Part shown: positions 5,785-8,492 of the stretch, in pieces | How positions within the stretch are numbered: position 1 is the stretch's first letter | Layout of the letters: every line of letters begins with the position of its first letter | Origin: an uncultured Clostridia bacterium | GTDB lineage: Bacteria > Bacillota > Clostridia > Oscillospirales > Oscillospiraceae | Length of the DNA: 8,492 nt | Assembly (NCBI GenBank): GCA_947167725.1 | Contig: CAMVJF010000060.1 | Span: 1-8,492 of the forward strand | Direction: 5' to 3' | The notes under the pieces: model-generated | Told to the model about the DNA's origin: nothing | Database searches by the model: none | What the model saw: only the letters and a program-made list of their open reading frames with translations | Position numbers and translations under genes: made by a program

Positions 5785-6543
5785 TCATAGCTGGATATCG
5801 TTGACGTACGAGCAGTATGACGCGCCGATCACGACCGCGAGCGCCGTCTGATATCGTGCGTCCTTCAGCTTAGATACTTCGAGGCTGTTTGACATGAATC
5901 CGCATTCGACCAAAACAGCGGGGCAACGCGTATTGACCATCAGATAGAGCTCGCCCGGTGACGGGATCGCGAGCCGGCGGTTGCCCGGGTCGAGCATTGA
6001 GACAAGATTGCTCTGGATCAGTTTCCCCAGTTTTTCGCTGCCCGCATATGCGGAATACAGGACCTGAGCGCCGTGCGGCTGTTCCGTCGGATAATCGTTC
6101 TGGTGAATACTGATCAGAACGGGCCTCGCGGTCTCGTTGACGATGAGCGCGCGATCCTTCAGATCATCCCGCTCGCTATACGATATCATATCCGTTTTTC
6201 TATGGTCATCCAAGCGCGTCATATGCGTATTCTGACCGCATAAACGGACAATGCTCTCAAGCCGCAGCGCGACCGCGAGATTGAGATCGCTCTCCTTTGT
6301 GCCGTCGGCTGAGATAGCGCCGCCGTCAATGCCGCCGTGGCCCGCGTCGATCACGAGCGTCGGCCGGGGCATAGACGCGCTCGCGGGGACGACCCGGCCA
6401 TCGTGCGCAGAGAGCATCCGAACGAGCGCAGCGCAGAGCAGGATCGCACACAGCAGGACCAGGGCGCACCCGGCCGAACGCTTCGCCGCCGTCTTTATGG
6501 TTTTATTATAGAAGAACTTCTGTCTGTCCGCAAGCACTTTCAC
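5785..6543 (-). CDS. cwlD: N-acetylmuramoyl-L-alanine amidase, CwlD-like spore cortex enzyme
   Basis: A zinc-dependent amidase of the Amidase_3 family. In Bacillus, CwlD removes the stem peptide from muramic acid so that muramic-delta-lactam can form in the spore cortex, which is needed for germination. It has 252 residues, with a basic N-terminus and one hydrophobic segment (about 24-44) acting as an anchor or uncleaved signal. The catalytic domain follows (about 60-245). Zinc and catalytic residues are visible: H69 in VIDAGHGGIDGG, E84 in KESDLN, H147 in ISIHQND (usually SIHAN), and E213 in VLVECGFMSN. The start codon is GTG at 6543-6541, overlapping the spoIVA stop as GTGA with no clear SD, so translation is probably coupled to spoIVA. 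The neighbouring spoIVA supports the CwlD call over a vegetative amidase. The exact paralogue is inferred. Confidence 0.85.
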   Translation of the reverse strand: MKVLADRQKFFYNKTIKTAAKRSAGCALVLLCAILLCAALVRMLSAHDGRVVPASASMPRPTLVIDAGHGGIDGGAISADGTKESDLNLAVALRLESIVRLCGQNTHMTRLDDHRKTDMISYSERDDLKDRALIVNETARPVLISIHQNDYPTEQPHGAQVLYSAYAGSEKLGKLIQSNLVSMLDPGNRRLAIPSPGELYLMVNTRCPAVLVECGFMSNSLEVSKLKDARYQTALAVVIGASYCSYVNDIQL

Positions 6544-8018
6544 AGCAGGATGCAGATCAGACCCGCGCTGCCCTCGTTGATGATGCGCTCGAGCGTATGC
6601 TGCAGCTTGCTGCGCGCGTTTTCGTTCAGTGAGCAGATCTTGTTTGTCAGTGACTCACAGGCGATATCGTACAGGGATTTTCCGAAAATGTTAGACTGCC
6701 AGATCCGGTTGATATCGCCGTCAAAGCCCTGCAGGAGAAAATTGATGATGTCCTCCGATGCGGTCTCTCCGCCAATCGCGGGCGTTACTTCTGTCTCGAT
6801 ATTGGTCATCATCAAATGGATCGCCGGTGCGTTCGCCTTCAGTCTGACGCTGTATTTTCCACCCTGCCTGACGATTTTCGGCTCTTCAAGCTGCATCTGC
6901 GACATGTCGGGCAATACGACGCCGTATCCCTTCTCCCGCACGTCGGCAAGCGCGTTCTTCAGCCGGTCGTATTCCGCTTTGATGCTGCTCATTTCGCTCA
7001 GTGCCGAAAAGAGTTCTCCGTCATTATGGATCTCAACGCCGGTCTCTTCGCAGATCGAGCGGTAATACAGCTCCCGCGGCAGCGCGATACGCACGCCGAC
7101 GCTTCCTTTCCCATAGTCGCCGCCGCTTTTCTCCACGCTGCTCAGATACTCGCTGAACGAGATCTTCTCCAGCGCACCGTCGATATCGCGGTATTTTTCG
7201 ATGGCGGAAAAGCTTTCCGCGATCGTCTGATACACCGCGTCCTTCAGCGCGCTTCCCTCCGGGAGCGCCTGCAGCCAGTCAGGAAGATAAAAGCCGATTG
7301 TCTCGATCGGAAACTCCTCCAGGACCGCCCGCATGACCGCGGCCGCGTCCTGCTCGCTCAGGTTCTGACAGTCCATGCACAGGCATCTGACGCCGTAACG
7401 GCTCTCGATGCTCCGGGCCGTTTCGACGCAGTAGGACGATCCGGGCGAAGCGCTGTTGAGAATGACGACAAAGGGCTTGGCAATCTCCTGCAGCTCCGTG
7501 ATCACGCGCCCTTCCGGCGCAAGATATTTTTCCCGGTCGATCCCGCAGATACTGCCGTCCGTCGTCACGACGATCCCGACCGTCGAATGCTCCGCGATCA
7601 CCCTATGAGTCCCGATCTCAGCCGCCTCCGTCATGGTGATCTCGTGATCGAACCATGGCGTCGCAACCAGGCGTTCCTGACCGTCGTCATACATTCCGGC
7701 GGCTCCGTCGACCATGTAGCCCACACAGTCTACCATGCGGAGTGAGAGCTCCGTACCGTCTTCAAAGCTGACGCTGACCGGCTCCTCGGGGACGAACTTC
7801 GGCTCCGAGGTCATGATCGTTTTTCCCGAGCCGCTCTGCGGCAGCTCATCCTTTGCGCGCTCGCGAAGAAATTCATTATCGATGTGTGGGATCACACTCG
7901 TCTCCATAAAACGCTTGATAAAGGTCGATTTTCCGGTCCTGACCGGCCCGACGACGCCGAGCATGAGCGCGCCGCCCGTGCGCCGGGCGATGTCCGAGTA
8001 AAGATTCGTCTCTGCCAT
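6540..8018 (-). CDS. spoIVA: Stage IV sporulation protein A, spore coat basement-layer ATPase
   Basis: A cytoskeletal-type ATPase that polymerises on the forespore surface, forming the base on which the coat is built; it is also needed for cortex formation. It has 492 residues, the family's full length. The N-terminal TRAFAC-like ATPase has Walker A GPVRTGKST (24-32, K30) and Walker B LRMVDCVGY with D97, the same numbers as in B. subtilis. The sensor region reads KTIMTSEPKF, so the second sensor threonine of B. subtilis (T71) is serine here. The middle and C-terminal regions end in the conserved hydrophobic tail AGLICILL. The start is ATG 8018 with GGAGG at 8031-8027. It is first in a minus-strand cluster with the cwlD-like gene (overlapping stop) and radA. 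In Bacillus it is transcribed by sigma-E in the mother cell; a matching promoter is visible upstream. Confidence 0.98.
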   Translation of the reverse strand: MAETNLYSDIARRTGGALMLGVVGPVRTGKSTFIKRFMETSVIPHIDNEFLRERAKDELPQSGSGKTIMTSEPKFVPEEPVSVSFEDGTELSLRMVDCVGYMVDGAAGMYDDGQERLVATPWFDHEITMTEAAEIGTHRVIAEHSTVGIVVTTDGSICGIDREKYLAPEGRVITELQEIAKPFVVILNSASPGSSYCVETARSIESRYGVRCLCMDCQNLSEQDAAAVMRAVLEEFPIETIGFYLPDWLQALPEGSALKDAVYQTIAESFSAIEKYRDIDGALEKISFSEYLSSVEKSGGDYGKGSVGVRIALPRELYYRSICEETGVEIHNDGELFSALSEMSSIKAEYDRLKNALADVREKGYGVVLPDMSQMQLEEPKIVRQGGKYSVRLKANAPAIHLMMTNIETEVTPAIGGETASEDIINFLLQGFDGDINRIWQSNIFGKSLYDIACESLTNKICSLNENARSKLQHTLERIINEGSAGLICILL

Positions 8019-8023
8019 GATAA

Positions 8024-8077
8024 AAGCCTCCGCTCCTCATTTTCTCGTTTGTACGAGTCTATGAGAAGCGGAGGCTT
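8024..8077 (-). terminator. Long hairpin ending nif3 transcription and containing the spoIVA SD
   Basis: AAGCCTCCGCT (8024-8034) and AGCGGAGGCTT (8067-8077) are an exact 11-bp inverted repeat. After one mismatch, CTCAT (8036-8040) pairs with ATGAG (8061-8065). After a 3x3 internal loop, CTCGT (8044-8048) pairs with ACGAG (8053-8057). On the minus strand the structure ends in TTTT (8025-8022), as in an intrinsic terminator, 17 nt past the nif3 stop. The spoIVA SD (GGAGG, 8031-8027) lies inside the 3' arm. Confidence 0.7.
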
Positions 8078-8084
8078 GTTATGC
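8056..8084 (-). promoter_or_regulatory. Sigma-E-like promoter for spoIVA
   Basis: On the minus strand GCATAAC (8084-8078) resembles the sigma-E -35 and CATAGACT (8063-8056) the -10 (Bacillus consensus roughly KMATATT and CATACANT), with a 14-nt spacer. Expected initiation is near 8050-8047, giving a leader of about 30 nt. The family's known sigma-E control of spoIVA supports the reading. The -10 has mismatches, so this is a prediction. Confidence 0.5.
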
Positions 8085-8093
8085 CGCTCCCGT

Positions 8094-8492
8094 TCAGAAG
8101 AAGGAGACCGTCTGGTCATGCTTCTCCGAAAGAAGGAACTCCGTATCGGGAAACGCTTCGGAGAGCTGTTGCCGCAGCACGCCCATCACCGGGTTTTCGG
8201 TACAGAAGTGATCACCGTCGATGAGGTTCATCCCGAGCTCCCGCGCCTGGAGAAAGACGCTGTATTTCACGTCGGCGGTGACAAAGGTATCGCAGCCGGA
8301 GCGCCATGCGCCCGAAAGCGCCGAACCTCCGGCGCCTCCGAGCACGGCGATCCGTTCGACCGGACGTCCCGCGTCATAATAGCGCAGCCCGTTCGTCCGC
8401 AGCGCATCCTTGCAGCGGCGCAGGAAATCGTTTATCGCCATCGGATGCGGCAAACTTCCTATCCTGCCGCATCGCTCGTCTTCAAAGCAGCC
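8094..8492 (-). CDS. Nif3/DUF34-family dinuclear metal protein, C-terminal part
   Basis: The gene is cut by the window edge; its 5' end lies beyond 8492. The frame is open from the edge and continues upstream of TTG 8453, which is probably not the start, because the upstream residues CGRIGSL match the family's conserved GRIGEL-type motif. Other family marks are VLGGAGGSALSGAWRSGCDTFVTADVKYS and the metal-binding DHFCTE (normally GHyxTE), which retains His and Glu four residues apart. The visible part, 132 residues, is the second half of the Nif3 fold. These proteins bind two metal ions; the database name GTP cyclohydrolase I type 2 is common but the cellular role is unsettled. The stop at 8094 is followed by the hairpin at 8077-8024, so nif3 is probably a separate transcription unit from spoIVA. 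Confidence 0.88.
   Translation of the reverse strand, partial: GCFEDERCGRIGSLPHPMAINDFLRRCKDALRTNGLRYYDAGRPVERIAVLGGAGGSALSGAWRSGCDTFVTADVKYSVFLQARELGMNLIDGDHFCTENPVMGVLRQQLSEAFPDTEFLLSEKHDQTVSFF

Noticed and set aside
6816..7745. 309-residue plus-strand frame opposite spoIVA
   Set aside because: Antisense of a full-length, motif-complete SpoIVA; translation is Arg/His/Asp-rich with no family features.
1..8492. tRNA, rRNA or CRISPR array
   Set aside because: No T-loop-like GGTTCGA context with cloverleaf pairing, no rRNA-like stretch and no regularly spaced repeats were seen by eye.

Overview
The window looks like chromosomal DNA of a spore-forming Bacillota (Clostridia) species of moderately high GC, carrying the right-hand part of an integrated mobile element. 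The spore-coat ATPase SpoIVA, a CwlD-type cortex amidase, RadA and a Nif3-family protein support this. Placing it among gut Oscillospirales-like Clostridia is inference; no rRNA or other marker in the window fixes the lineage.

Bases 1 to about 2100 are a compact, very GC-rich block read entirely on the + strand. It holds a two-tyrosine HUH rolling-circle replication initiator, a small protein faintly resembling the Spo0A DNA-binding domain, a run of hairpins, a tyrosine recombinase reduced to its catalytic domain, and a strong-looking promoter pointing out of the right edge. I read it as an integrative element that replicates through ssDNA (cryptic phage, phage satellite or integrating plasmid). 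Its left end lies outside the window. Base composition drops sharply at about 2100, where a candidate recombination site lies.

Bases 2100 to 2596 are AT-richer, with no gene I can support. At 2597 to 3598 a complete XerC/XerD/CodV-like recombinase is encoded on the + strand. It converges on the next group of genes across a hairpin at 3601-3638.

Bases 3653 to 8018 are a tight minus-strand cluster, in transcription order spoIVA, cwlD-like, radA, class I glutamine amidotransferase. Gaps are 18 and 20 nt, and spoIVA overlaps cwlD by GTGA, so an operon led by a mother-cell sporulation gene is likely. Upstream, also on the minus strand, is the C-terminal part of a Nif3/DUF34 gene.

The two most interesting places are: (1) the element, which combines Rep, recombinase, hairpins and a promoter that would read into rep only after circularisation; and (2) the 8024-8084 interval. 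There, a 54-nt hairpin contains the spoIVA ribosome binding site in its 3' arm, and a sigma-E-like promoter lies across its 5' half. Read-through RNA from nif3 would be terminated or have its SD masked, while RNA from the sporulation promoter would lack the masking arm.
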